A DNA stretch of 64,000 bases from JAPSGB01 sp963775185. Lineage in GTDB: Bacteria > Myxococcota_A > Polyangia > Polyangiales > Polyangiaceae. The notes under the pieces are model-generated. The model saw nothing but the letters and a program-made list of their open reading frames with translations, made no database searches and had not been told where the DNA came from. The stretch is from contig CAVZIE010000030.1 of assembly GCA_963775185.1 (NCBI GenBank), positions 58,889 through 122,888 of the forward strand, written 5' to 3'. How positions within the stretch are numbered: position 1 is the first letter of the stretch; each line of letters starts with the position of its first letter. Made by a program: the position numbers and the translations under genes. Shown in pieces: positions 1 to 6,509 of the stretch.

Positions 1-134
1 GCGACGCGATCAGCCCGCCGATCCTCGGCGCCGTGTCGGACGCGACCGGTAGCCTCGCGCTGGCCGTCTCGATCGTCCCGGTGGCGATGGCCGTCGGCGC
101 GCTGATCTGGTGCGTCGCGTGGAGGCGAGTGTGA
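1..134 (+). CDS. MFS transporter, 3' end only
   Basis: This is the last 44 codons of a major facilitator superfamily transporter whose 5' part lies outside the window. The reading frame begins at base 3 and stops at the TGA at 132-134. The sequence is identical to the end of the complete MFS gene at 25494-26681 (final transmembrane segment and short basic tail), so a second, possibly complete, copy of that gene probably lies just upstream. A truncated copy is equally possible, because only the 3' end can be seen. Confidence 0.8.
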   Translation, partial: DAISPPILGAVSDATGSLALAVSIVPVAMAVGALIWCVAWRRV

Positions 135-156
135 CGGGCGGCTTCGCGCGCGCGAC

Positions 157-265
157 GCGACCACCGACACCACGCACCGATCGCGGACGGCGTTGTTCGT
201 CGTGCTCGACGCGACCCGGGTGTCTTCGGCCGCGCCGTCCGCTCCGATGCGGAACGCGACCACGA
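157..265 (-). pseudogene. Fragment of AgmX/PglI C-terminal domain gene
   Basis: On the minus strand, 109 bases encode VVAFRIGADGAAEDTRVAS and the following residues up to the conserved Cys of an AgmX/PglI-type C-terminal domain. The same 109 bases, with two substitutions, lie inside the intact gene at 31613-32296. There is no start, stop or flanking domain here, so this is a displaced fragment. An identical arrangement occurs at 26704-26812. Confidence 0.8.
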
Positions 266-332
266 ACAACGCTGCTGACGAGGCGCGTCCGGAGCGGCGC
301 TCGGGTCGTGATACCCCTCGCGTTCGAGGGAG

Positions 333-575
333 ATGTCTCGCGCCACCCGGTCCGCCACCGTCATCGCCGTCGCGCTGGACATCGTGGTTCCGGCCTGCGG
401 TGGTGCGACCGATTCTGGACGCATGAAAGCGGACGCCGGAGCGGGTGACAGCGCCAGGCCGGGTGACGCCGCTTCCATCTTCGGTCCACCCTGCTCGAGT
501 TCGGCCGACTGCGACGGAGGCTACTGCGAGTTTGCTGCGCACGATTGTGGGAAGAGCGGCGTGCCAGCTCAGCTC
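333..575 (+). pseudogene. Truncated Cys-rich lipoprotein
   Basis: An ATG at 333 starts a short hydrophobic segment ending in a lipobox-like VVPAC, then an Asp/Ala/Gly linker (KADAGAGDSARPGDAAS) and the start of a Cys-rich module (CSSSADCDGGYCEF). This layout is common in myxobacterial surface lipoproteins. The Cys-rich homology ends abruptly near base 575 (after CGKSGVPA), while the frame runs on into unrelated sequence. I read it as the 5' remnant of a lipoprotein gene that lost its downstream part; no function can be given. Confidence 0.45.
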
Positions 576-854
576 GAAGATGCCCACCCACGACGTGTAC
601 TTGCCGCCGCCCCTGGCGATCAGTCAGGGGGCCTCGAGCAACCTGCTCCGTGTGCGGCGCTGTTCGCGAACCCGTTCGCAGGGCTCTCGGCGGGACGGGT
701 TCGCTCGGATCGCACCTTCCCGAAAATGCGAACGCTTGCGAATCCAGGCGGTTGGGCGGCACGAGCCGGGACGCTCTCTCGGATTCGCGCTGTCCCGCGA
801 CCAAGGCCGGGCGCCGCTCGCCCCCCTCGGGTCGCAACGCGGGAGACAAAACCA
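576..854. other. No recognisable gene
   Basis: About 280 bases without a convincing coding region. All frames give Arg/Pro/Ser-rich translations typical of shadow frames, and no protein family or RNA could be recognised. It sits between the lipoprotein remnant and the abiE operon. The last 40 bases become AT-richer and probably hold the abiE promoter. Confidence 0.5.
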
Positions 855-877
855 CTTCACTTTCATCAAGTTTGAAG
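855..877 (+). promoter_or_regulatory. Possible autoregulatory inverted repeat of the abiE operon
   Basis: Directly upstream of the abiEi start, CTTCA (855-859) and TGAAG (873-877) form an inverted repeat with a 13-base spacer in an unusually AT-rich stretch. AbiEi antitoxins are known to bind inverted repeats in their own promoters, so this is a reasonable operator candidate. The arms are short and the match may be chance. Confidence 0.25.
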
Positions 878-890
878 GCAATATGTCCCC

Positions 891-1496
891 GTGGCTGCCC
901 GGGTCTTCGAGCGCGAGGTTGAGCTGTTCCGCCAGCATGGCGGCGGCCTCCGTATGGCCGAAGCGCTGCGTCTCGGCATCAACCGGAAGAAGCTCTACGC
1001 CATGCGCGACGCCGGTGTCATCGAACCCGTCTCCCGAGGGGTGTACCGCCTCGCTTCGCTCGATCCGCTCGCGCACCCGGACCTCGTCACGGTGGCCAAG
1101 CGCGTCCCGCAGGGCGTGCTCTGCCTGATCTCGGCGCTCTCGTTCCATGAGCTGACGACGCAGGTGCCGCACGTGATCGACGTGGCGCTCGAGCGAGGCA
1201 AGACGAGGCCGCGCATCGACTACCCGCCAACGCGCTTCTTCTGGTTCTCCGGGCCGGCTTTCCACGAGGGCATCGAGACGCACGAGCTCGACGGTGTGCC
1301 GGTCCGCATCTACGACCCGGAGAAGACCCTCGTCGATTGCTTCCGGTACCGGAACCAGATCGGCATGGACGTGGCCCTGGAGGCGCTGCGGCTCTGGCAC
1401 GAGCGCCGCAAAAAGAAGCTCGACGTCCTCCTGAAGTACGCCCGTATGCGCCACGTCGAGCACGCGATGCGCCCCTACCTGGAGGCGATGCAGTGA
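891..1496 (+). CDS. abiEi: Type IV toxin-antitoxin system antitoxin, AbiEi family
   Basis: A 201-residue protein with the AbiEi layout. An N-terminal winged-helix DNA-binding part (about residues 10-60, containing LRMAEALRLGINRKKLYAMR and SRGVYRL) is followed by the AbiEi C-terminal domain (LISALSFHELTTQVP and IYDPEKTLVDCFRYR). In known systems AbiEi represses its own promoter and counteracts the AbiEii nucleotidyltransferase without binding it. The GTG at 891 is chosen because it gives the conserved N-terminus. The gene ends inside abiEii with a four-base GTGA overlap, so the two are translationally coupled. The identification rests on motifs and on the partner gene. Confidence 0.85.
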   Translation: MAARVFEREVELFRQHGGGLRMAEALRLGINRKKLYAMRDAGVIEPVSRGVYRLASLDPLAHPDLVTVAKRVPQGVLCLISALSFHELTTQVPHVIDVALERGKTRPRIDYPPTRFFWFSGPAFHEGIETHELDGVPVRIYDPEKTLVDCFRYRNQIGMDVALEALRLWHERRKKKLDVLLKYARMRHVEHAMRPYLEAMQ

Positions 1497-2416
1497 CCGT
1501 CAAGAACATCTCGAACCTTGCGGCCTCGGTGCAGGCCCGTCTCCAGAACCACGCGCGCGCCTCGAAGCGGCCATTCCAGGAGCTGCTCCAGTACTACGCG
1601 ATGGAGCGCTTCCTATACCGGCTGTCGATGACCTCTCACCGCGCGCGCTTCGTCCTCAAGGGCGCGCTGATGCTGCACGTCTGGGACGCGCCGCTGGCGC
1701 GCGCGACCAAGGATCTCGACTTCCTCGGCCGCCTCGACAACTCGCTCGAGAACCTCGAGCGCGTGGTCCGCGAGGTCTGCGCCGCCGACGTCGAGCCCGA
1801 CGGCATGGTGTTCGACGCGGCCACCGTGAAGGCCGAGCGCATCAAGGAGAACGCGGACTACGAGGGTGTGCGCGTCCGCTTCGTCGGGCTGCTCGGAAAG
1901 GCGCGCGTCACGATGCAGATCGACGTCGGGTTCGGCGACGTGGTCACGCCCGGCGCGGTGGACATCACGTACCCGGCGCTGCTCGACTTCCCTGCGCCCG
2001 CGCTCTCGGGCTACCCGCGCGAGACCGTGGTCGCCGAGAAGTTCCAGGCGATGGTCTACCTGCGCACGCTGAACAGCCGCATGAAGGATTTCTACGACGT
2101 GTGGCTGCTCGCGAGGCAGTTCGCCTTCGATGGCGCGGTGCTCGCGAAGGCCATCGCCGCCACGTTCAAGAACCGTGAGACCGCGATCGACGTCGCGCCG
2201 ATCGCATTCACGCCGGACTTCACCGAGCAGGCGTCGACGCTGGCGCAGTGGACCGCGTTCCGAAAGATGCTCCCGAACACCGAGTGCCCGGAGACGCTCG
2301 CCGACGTCGTCCCGTTCCTCTCAGAGTTTCTGCTGCCCATCGCGCGCGCCTGCGGGCGCGGCGAGGCCTTCGAGCAGCGCTGGCTACCGGGCGGGCCATG
2401 GACGAGAGGAACATGA
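1493..2416 (+). CDS. abiEii: Type IV toxin-antitoxin system toxin, AbiEii nucleotidyltransferase
   Basis: A 307-residue AbiEii-type nucleotidyltransferase. Near residue 55 it has FVLKGALMLHVW followed by RATKDLDFLGR, matching the conserved KGG-like loop and the acidic metal-binding D-x-D of this fold. Further on come ETVVAEKFQAMVYL and the SRMKDFYDVWLL motif characteristic of the family. Members transfer nucleotides to tRNA or other targets and arrest growth. The GTG at 1493 overlaps the abiEi stop; an in-frame start further upstream would lie inside abiEi. The stop overlaps an ATG at 2413, continuing the chain of coupled genes into the next ORFs. Confidence 0.85.
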   Translation: MTVKNISNLAASVQARLQNHARASKRPFQELLQYYAMERFLYRLSMTSHRARFVLKGALMLHVWDAPLARATKDLDFLGRLDNSLENLERVVREVCAADVEPDGMVFDAATVKAERIKENADYEGVRVRFVGLLGKARVTMQIDVGFGDVVTPGAVDITYPALLDFPAPALSGYPRETVVAEKFQAMVYLRTLNSRMKDFYDVWLLARQFAFDGAVLAKAIAATFKNRETAIDVAPIAFTPDFTEQASTLAQWTAFRKMLPNTECPETLADVVPFLSEFLLPIARACGRGEAFEQRWLPGGPWTRGT

Positions 2417-2460
2417 GCCGCAGCCAGCAACGACTGCCCCAACAGCGCGAGGCGCCGTGA
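2413..2460 (+). CDS. 15-codon coupling ORF between abiEii and the next gene
   Basis: The ATG at 2413 overlaps the abiEii TGA (ATGA), and the ORF encodes MSRSQQRLPQQREAP. Its TGA at 2458-2460 overlaps the GTG start of the following gene (GTGA). Both junctions use the four-base overlap also seen between abiEi and abiEii, so the tiny ORF may carry terminating ribosomes from abiEii to the third gene. A peptide function is not implied, and chance is possible for such a short frame. Confidence 0.4.
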   Translation: MSRSQQRLPQQREAP

Positions 2461-3353
2461 CGAGGAAGCCATACTCCACCACCACCAGGACGTCGGACGA
2501 CCGGCTGGTTCCGTGGCTCGCCGCGGAAGGGCCACTGGCCTACACGCCCGAGTCGCCGCCGGTGCGCGACAGCTTGTTCCAGTACGGATGGGTGTTGCCA
2601 CAGGTGTTCAAGCCTCATCTTCGCCGGCACGTCTACTTCGCTGCGATCCGTCGGGAGGATGCGCGCGACGTGTTCGCGTTCTGGCAAGACGCTCGCCGTG
2701 GAGTGGTCGAGTGCGTCGCGCACCACAATGGCAGACTCGCAGGAGGCACTGTCGAGGCTCCGATCGCCGTCTACCGGCAAGACACGCGGGGAGGCGACAG
2801 AGGCTACCTCTTCATTCAGCACGGCAGCTATCAGTGCGTCCCCGTAGACGAGCAACCGGAGCTCGAGGCGGGCTACGTGCATCTCCACCGCGGCATCGGC
2901 GATGCGAAGGTCTTTCGCTTCTGGCGTTCCTCTCGGAGCGGAAAGGATCCGCGGCTCGCGAGCGTGTGGGAGAAGTACGTGCGGCTTCAGTTCGATGTAC
3001 TCTCGCGCTCTGATATTTCCTTCAACTCGATCCACGACCGAGCGAAGCGATGCGAGACGGGGCACATTCGCGATGACACTTGGATGACCGACGCGCTTGC
3101 AGCGGAGCGCGGTCTGGACATCGAGCACGACCCGTGGACGCATGCGCTCTGGGATGATGCGCACCAGAGCTTCGCACTCCGGCGCTGGGTCAGCGAGAAC
3201 AAGTTCGGGCCGCACCGCGTCGTCTGCCGCACTCCCCTCACGAACATCCGCATCACCACCTTCTTCGCCGGCGAGCACGAGGTGCGAGTGCTCGACCCGT
3301 CTCGCGTCGAGCTACTCGCCGCCATCGGCTGCGAAGTGACCGCCGAGGGCTGA
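2457..3353 (+). CDS. Unknown protein in the abiE operon, possible ADP-ribosyltransferase fold
   Basis: A 298-residue soluble protein that I do not recognise as a named family. Three features recall R-S-E class mono-ADP-ribosyltransferases: LHRG with Arg145, a Ser-rich strand SDISFNSI around 185-192, and an E-x-E motif at 273-275 within FFAGEHEVRVLDPSRVELL, which resembles the catalytic-loop strand of that fold. The region between the second and third motif is longer than usual. Translation is probably coupled to abiEii through the 15-codon ORF, so it should be co-produced with the toxin-antitoxin pair. The fold assignment is an inference; expression as part of the operon is well supported by the overlaps. 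Confidence 0.45.
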   Translation: MTRKPYSTTTRTSDDRLVPWLAAEGPLAYTPESPPVRDSLFQYGWVLPQVFKPHLRRHVYFAAIRREDARDVFAFWQDARRGVVECVAHHNGRLAGGTVEAPIAVYRQDTRGGDRGYLFIQHGSYQCVPVDEQPELEAGYVHLHRGIGDAKVFRFWRSSRSGKDPRLASVWEKYVRLQFDVLSRSDISFNSIHDRAKRCETGHIRDDTWMTDALAAERGLDIEHDPWTHALWDDAHQSFALRRWVSENKFGPHRVVCRTPLTNIRITTFFAGEHEVRVLDPSRVELLAAIGCEVTAEG

Positions 3354-3376
3354 GCCGCGCGATCCACCGGCCTCGG

Positions 3377-4726
3377 TCAGCCGCCCGCGACGCGCTTCCT
3401 TGCGGACGTCGGCGGAACGTCGAATAGGATGGCGGCAGCGGCGTAGAACGACACGTCCGACGCCTCGTTTCCGAAGTAGTCCGTGGCGCTGTATTCGGTT
3501 TGCCCGAGCAGCTCGACCGCCGGCTCGGGTCGTCCGTCGGCTGGCTCGCGATAGCTGCTGACCCAGGGCGGACGAACCAACCACGTTACGTCGTCCGATT
3601 GGCTCCAGTCCGCATGGAACTCGATCGGCAGTTTCCGCTCGAGGGTCGAACCCTTGAGTCGCTTCTGCGCAAACATCTGCTTCTCTCGTGCGCTGACGTC
3701 GCGGCGCAGACGCCAGCTGTCGCCCGCGCACGTCTCGAAGACGTAGGGGACGACGCGCGGCACGAGCCCTGCGCGCTCCAGGGCGACGGCGACGAGACGG
3801 TCTCGCCCCTTCAGGTAGTCGCGGAGGCTCTCGATCTCCGGGAGCGTTCTCTCACCCGTGGGGACTGCATAGAGCTGCAGGCAAGGCATCCCGAACGTCC
3901 CGCCGTTCGAGACGAACTTCGGGTCCGCCAGTGCTTCGACGAGGGCCGCGGCGAACGCTGCCTCGGCTTCACTGGGCTGGTTGGGTCCGGCGGTCTCAGA
4001 GTCGGGCACACGGGTCGCGCGCCGCAGCTCGTACGTCAGCGTCGCTCGGCAGCCGGACGTGACCGTCTCGATGCGGTGGTCGACGTCGCCGAAGAACGCT
4101 GCCCAACGAATGCGCCGGGCCTCCTGCTCGGGCGACGACGCAGAAGAATACGAACGCGTCTCCCAATCGAACATCGCGCGCGCCTGCTGCTCGACGACCA
4201 GCCGTCCGCCGCTGAAGGCCAGCGGCAAGCACACGACGAGCGTCCCGAATACGCTCGGCTCGCGCGGCGTATCCTTGTGAGCGACGAAGTGGCCCCCACG
4301 ACCGTAGACGTTGAGCGAGTGAAGCTCGGCGGTCGGCGGCGCGACCTCGTGTGGACACAGCGACGCGCGAATCTGGGAGAGGACCTCGCGAAGAGCGTCG
4401 TCGAAGCCCTCGACTGCGAGCGCTCCGTCGCGAGCGTAGAGCTGCCGCCCGTCGCGCACGCGGGCGTCCGTTCGGGTTTCCGTTCCTTCTCCGAACGACG
4501 CCGGGGTACACCAAGCGCGGAGCTTCTTGTCGACGTTGCTTGGCCGGAAGCCGATCCGCTCCACAACTTCGAGCTTCTTTCCGCCGGGACCGCGAAGCGA
4601 GAGCGGGGCGGCCACCTCGACCTCGCCGCCGCAGGCGAAGATCGCGTCGAGCGCCTTCGCGCGCTCGACCAACGTCATGAGCCACTTCGTGGTCTCGGCG
4701 TGCTGTAGTTCCGGTTCGGTGTTCAT
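3377..4726 (-). CDS. 2OG-Fe(II) oxygenase, prolyl-4-hydroxylase type
   Basis: A 449-residue protein with a central 2-oxoglutarate/Fe(II) dioxygenase domain (about residues 135-235). The facial triad is visible as H-K-D in GHFVAHKDTPRE and the distal His in GDVDHRIETV, and the following GCRATLTYELRR supplies the Arg expected to bind 2-oxoglutarate. The strand FGTLVVCLPLAFSGGRLVV matches the jelly-roll core. Substrate unknown; relatives hydroxylate protein prolines or other side chains. The C-terminal 200 residues have no motif I recognise. It converges on the abiE operon with 23 bases between stops and is probably separately transcribed. Confidence 0.75.
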   Translation of the reverse strand: MNTEPELQHAETTKWLMTLVERAKALDAIFACGGEVEVAAPLSLRGPGGKKLEVVERIGFRPSNVDKKLRAWCTPASFGEGTETRTDARVRDGRQLYARDGALAVEGFDDALREVLSQIRASLCPHEVAPPTAELHSLNVYGRGGHFVAHKDTPREPSVFGTLVVCLPLAFSGGRLVVEQQARAMFDWETRSYSSASSPEQEARRIRWAAFFGDVDHRIETVTSGCRATLTYELRRATRVPDSETAGPNQPSEAEAAFAAALVEALADPKFVSNGGTFGMPCLQLYAVPTGERTLPEIESLRDYLKGRDRLVAVALERAGLVPRVVPYVFETCAGDSWRLRRDVSAREKQMFAQKRLKGSTLERKLPIEFHADWSQSDDVTWLVRPPWVSSYREPADGRPEPAVELLGQTEYSATDYFGNEASDVSFYAAAAILFDVPPTSARKRVAGG

Positions 4727-4872
4727 GGTGGGTCGTCGGCGTCGCGCGGCTCGGTTCCACCGTGCCGGGCGCCGGATTCTACTGGGACTCGAGGGACCGG
4801 CAATCGACCGAGACCTGGACGGAGCCGCTGCGGGCGGGCCCGGGCGTCGTAGTCAACTCGCGTCCGGTGGGG

Positions 4873-5852
4873 CTCGGCCTCGGGCGAAGCCCGATGGGAA
4901 CGTTGATGGAAGGCTTCTTCGAGTGCATCGAGAGCCCGAGCTGAACGGCCTGCGTACCGCGGCGGCGATGCGCGAAGCGGTAAAGCAAGGCTTCTATCCT
5001 GGCGGACTCACGCCCTACGGCTTCTGCAAGGTGCCCGTCGAAGTGCGCGCCGGAAAGAAGCCCCGGCACAAGCTCGCGGTGCAGCCCGACGGGGCTGAAA
5101 CCTTGCGCATGATGTACCGGCTCTACATCACGGGCAGCGGAGCATTGAAGGTCGCGGAGGCGCTCAACGCGCTCGGCTTCCGCACGCGGAAGGGGAACCT
5201 CTGGGACAAGGGCGCCGTGATCCAGACGCTCCAGCAGTCGGCGGCAGGTGGAGTCGTACGCTGGGGCGTGCACCATCACGGCAAGCTGCAACCGCCGGAC
5301 AAGTGGATCACGTTGCCCGTGGATCCGATCATCGACGCCAAGACCTACGCGCTCGTGAAGGAGCTCTGCGAGCAGCGGCGTCCAACCGAGCTGCCCGGGC
5401 GCGCGTCGGCCAAGCCGCGCTTGCTGACCGGTCTCGCGCGCTGCGGGCTCTGCGGGTCGACCTACCAGCTCGAGACTTCGGGCAAGTCGCTCGACGGCGT
5501 GACGTACTCGTACTGCTACTACAACTGCCGCAAGACGCTGCGCGCGGGGAGAAGAGCGTGCCCGGGCTTCCGCGTGCGCGTCGAAGACCTCGACGGCGCG
5601 GTGCTCGCAGCGATCGCCGATGTCGCGTGCACGCCCGAGCGTGCGCACGGACTCGCGCGCCGACATCACTGGCCACCGACCGCCGAGCTCATCACCGCGT
5701 GGCGGACCTTCATCGAGCGCGACCACGACATCGGCCGCGCCTACGCGCTCCACATCATCGACCACGTCGACGTGCATGGCGGGCGCGTCGTGATCGTCCC
5801 GAAGGTCGCCGGTGGGAGAAAGGAACTTGCGATGCTCGTGGCGATCGCCTGA
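4873..5852 (+). pseudogene. Large serine recombinase, truncated and frameshifted
   Basis: This is the downstream part of a large serine recombinase. It includes the recombinase domain (TAAAMREAVKQGFYPGGLTP, then VAEALNALGFRTRKG), the zinc-ribbon with paired Cys motifs (CGLCGSTYQL and YYNCRKTLRAGRRACPGF) and a C-terminal region. The N-terminal catalytic resolvase domain with its nucleophilic Ser is absent. The linker segment SPMGTLMEGFFECIES lies in a different frame (ending at 4944), so a frameshift occurs near 4930-4945. The gene cannot make an active recombinase, but it marks past integration beside the abiE island. A strong terminator follows. Confidence 0.8.
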
Positions 5853-5876
5853 GGCGCACGGCCGAATACAAAAGAG

Positions 5877-5905
5877 AAACGCGAGCTTTTGAGGGCTCGC
5901 GTTTT
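5877..5905 (+). terminator. Rho-independent terminator after the recombinase
   Basis: AAACGCGAGC (5877-5886) pairs perfectly with GCTCGCGTTT (5895-5904) around an eight-base loop and is followed by a T-rich end. It lies 25 bases after the recombinase stop codon. Confidence 0.8.
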
Positions 5906-6018
5906 CTCCCACTACCGTGGGCTTGGGCTCGGCATTCCCCCACCTTCACCAACCCGTTCACCAGAGAGCAAACGCCTCCGCAACCATTCGCAAAGAAGAA
6001 CGGAACCATTGTCGGTGG
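5906..6018. other. Short spacer, nothing recognised
   Basis: Between the terminator and the small minus-strand gene there is no coding signal. Base composition is less GC-rich than the chromosome average here. An old attachment-site scar is possible given the adjacent recombinase, but no duplicated core was found. Confidence 0.3.
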
Positions 6019-6267
6019 TTACATCTGGGGCTGAGAATGCAGTCCCCCACTTGAAGTCGCGTCACCTTTGGTAAACGCCGATGGCGCAGGTCGTCGATTC
6101 CCGACCGGGTTGCGATGGCGGGCTTGGCCTCCCAAAACAGGAGGGCGCTCTCCTCGGGGCTGGTCTGGTTTACAGCCGCGCATCACCAGCTCGCAGAGGC
6201 CGCGGGCCAGGATCTCGATCACTTCCTCGCGCGGTGACGGTGTTTCGGGGACTGGTAATTGAATCAT
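6019..6267 (-). CDS. Small hypothetical protein with strong RBS
   Basis: An 82-residue protein beginning MIQLPVPETPSPREEVIEIL and containing LARGLCELVMRG; the C-terminal half is rich in Pro, Arg and Gly and looks disordered. The start is well supported: on the minus strand GAGGAGGT lies about eight bases before the ATG at 6267. I recall short proteins with a similar PREEVIEILARGL motif near integrases and transposons, but no function can be assigned. It lies between the recombinase remnant and a response-regulator fragment, consistent with mobile cargo. Confidence 0.5.
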   Translation of the reverse strand: MIQLPVPETPSPREEVIEILARGLCELVMRGCKPDQPRGERPPVLGGQARHRNPVGNRRPAPSAFTKGDATSSGGLHSQPQM

Positions 6268-6343
6268 GGTTCACCTCCTCGGCCCGGGAAAAACGGCAGG
6301 CCATGGTGACCACACCGGCGTTGTCGGGCGAGGAAGGCAGGAA

Positions 6344-6504
6344 TCACTCGGTGGCAGCTTTCGCCTCATGAATCATGCTGTCGACGATTCTTTTGAAGTT
6401 GGCCACGTCAAAGGGCTTCTCCAACCTGATGTTGTCTACCTTGCTCAGATATTCTCGGGCGCGGGGGGTGAAGGCACCCCCGGTGATGAAGATAAACTGC
6501 CGAG
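6344..6504 (-). pseudogene. Receiver-domain fragment (C-terminus of a hybrid kinase or response regulator)
   Basis: On the minus strand, 53 codons encode FIFITGGAFTPRAREYLSKV followed by NIRLEKPFDVANFKRIVDSM and a stop (TGA at 6346-6344). This is the last strand and helix of a CheY-like receiver domain, with the conserved Lys in LEKPF. The phospho-acceptor Asp half and everything upstream are missing; the fragment ends next to the following gene's stop codon at 6510. The GGAFT and LEKPFD signatures are typical of receiver domains at the end of myxobacterial hybrid histidine kinases. Confidence 0.75.
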
Positions 6505-6509
6505 CTAGC

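Larger units (their letters stand above)
1..277. repeat. Long direct repeat, copy A (partner 26548-26824)
   Basis: These 277 bases match 26548-26824 in direct orientation, with one substitution noticed by eye (an A/G difference near base 188). The unit contains the MFS 3' end followed by an antisense fragment of an agmX-like gene, so this chimeric junction existed before the duplication. The left edge of the repeat is cut by the window, so its true length is unknown. The two copies flank about 26.3 kb. Confidence 0.92.

Noticed and set aside
300..325. Fourth copy of the 27-bp insertion (GTGATACCC context)
   Set aside because: Only about ten core bases match, and the flanking arms and length do not.
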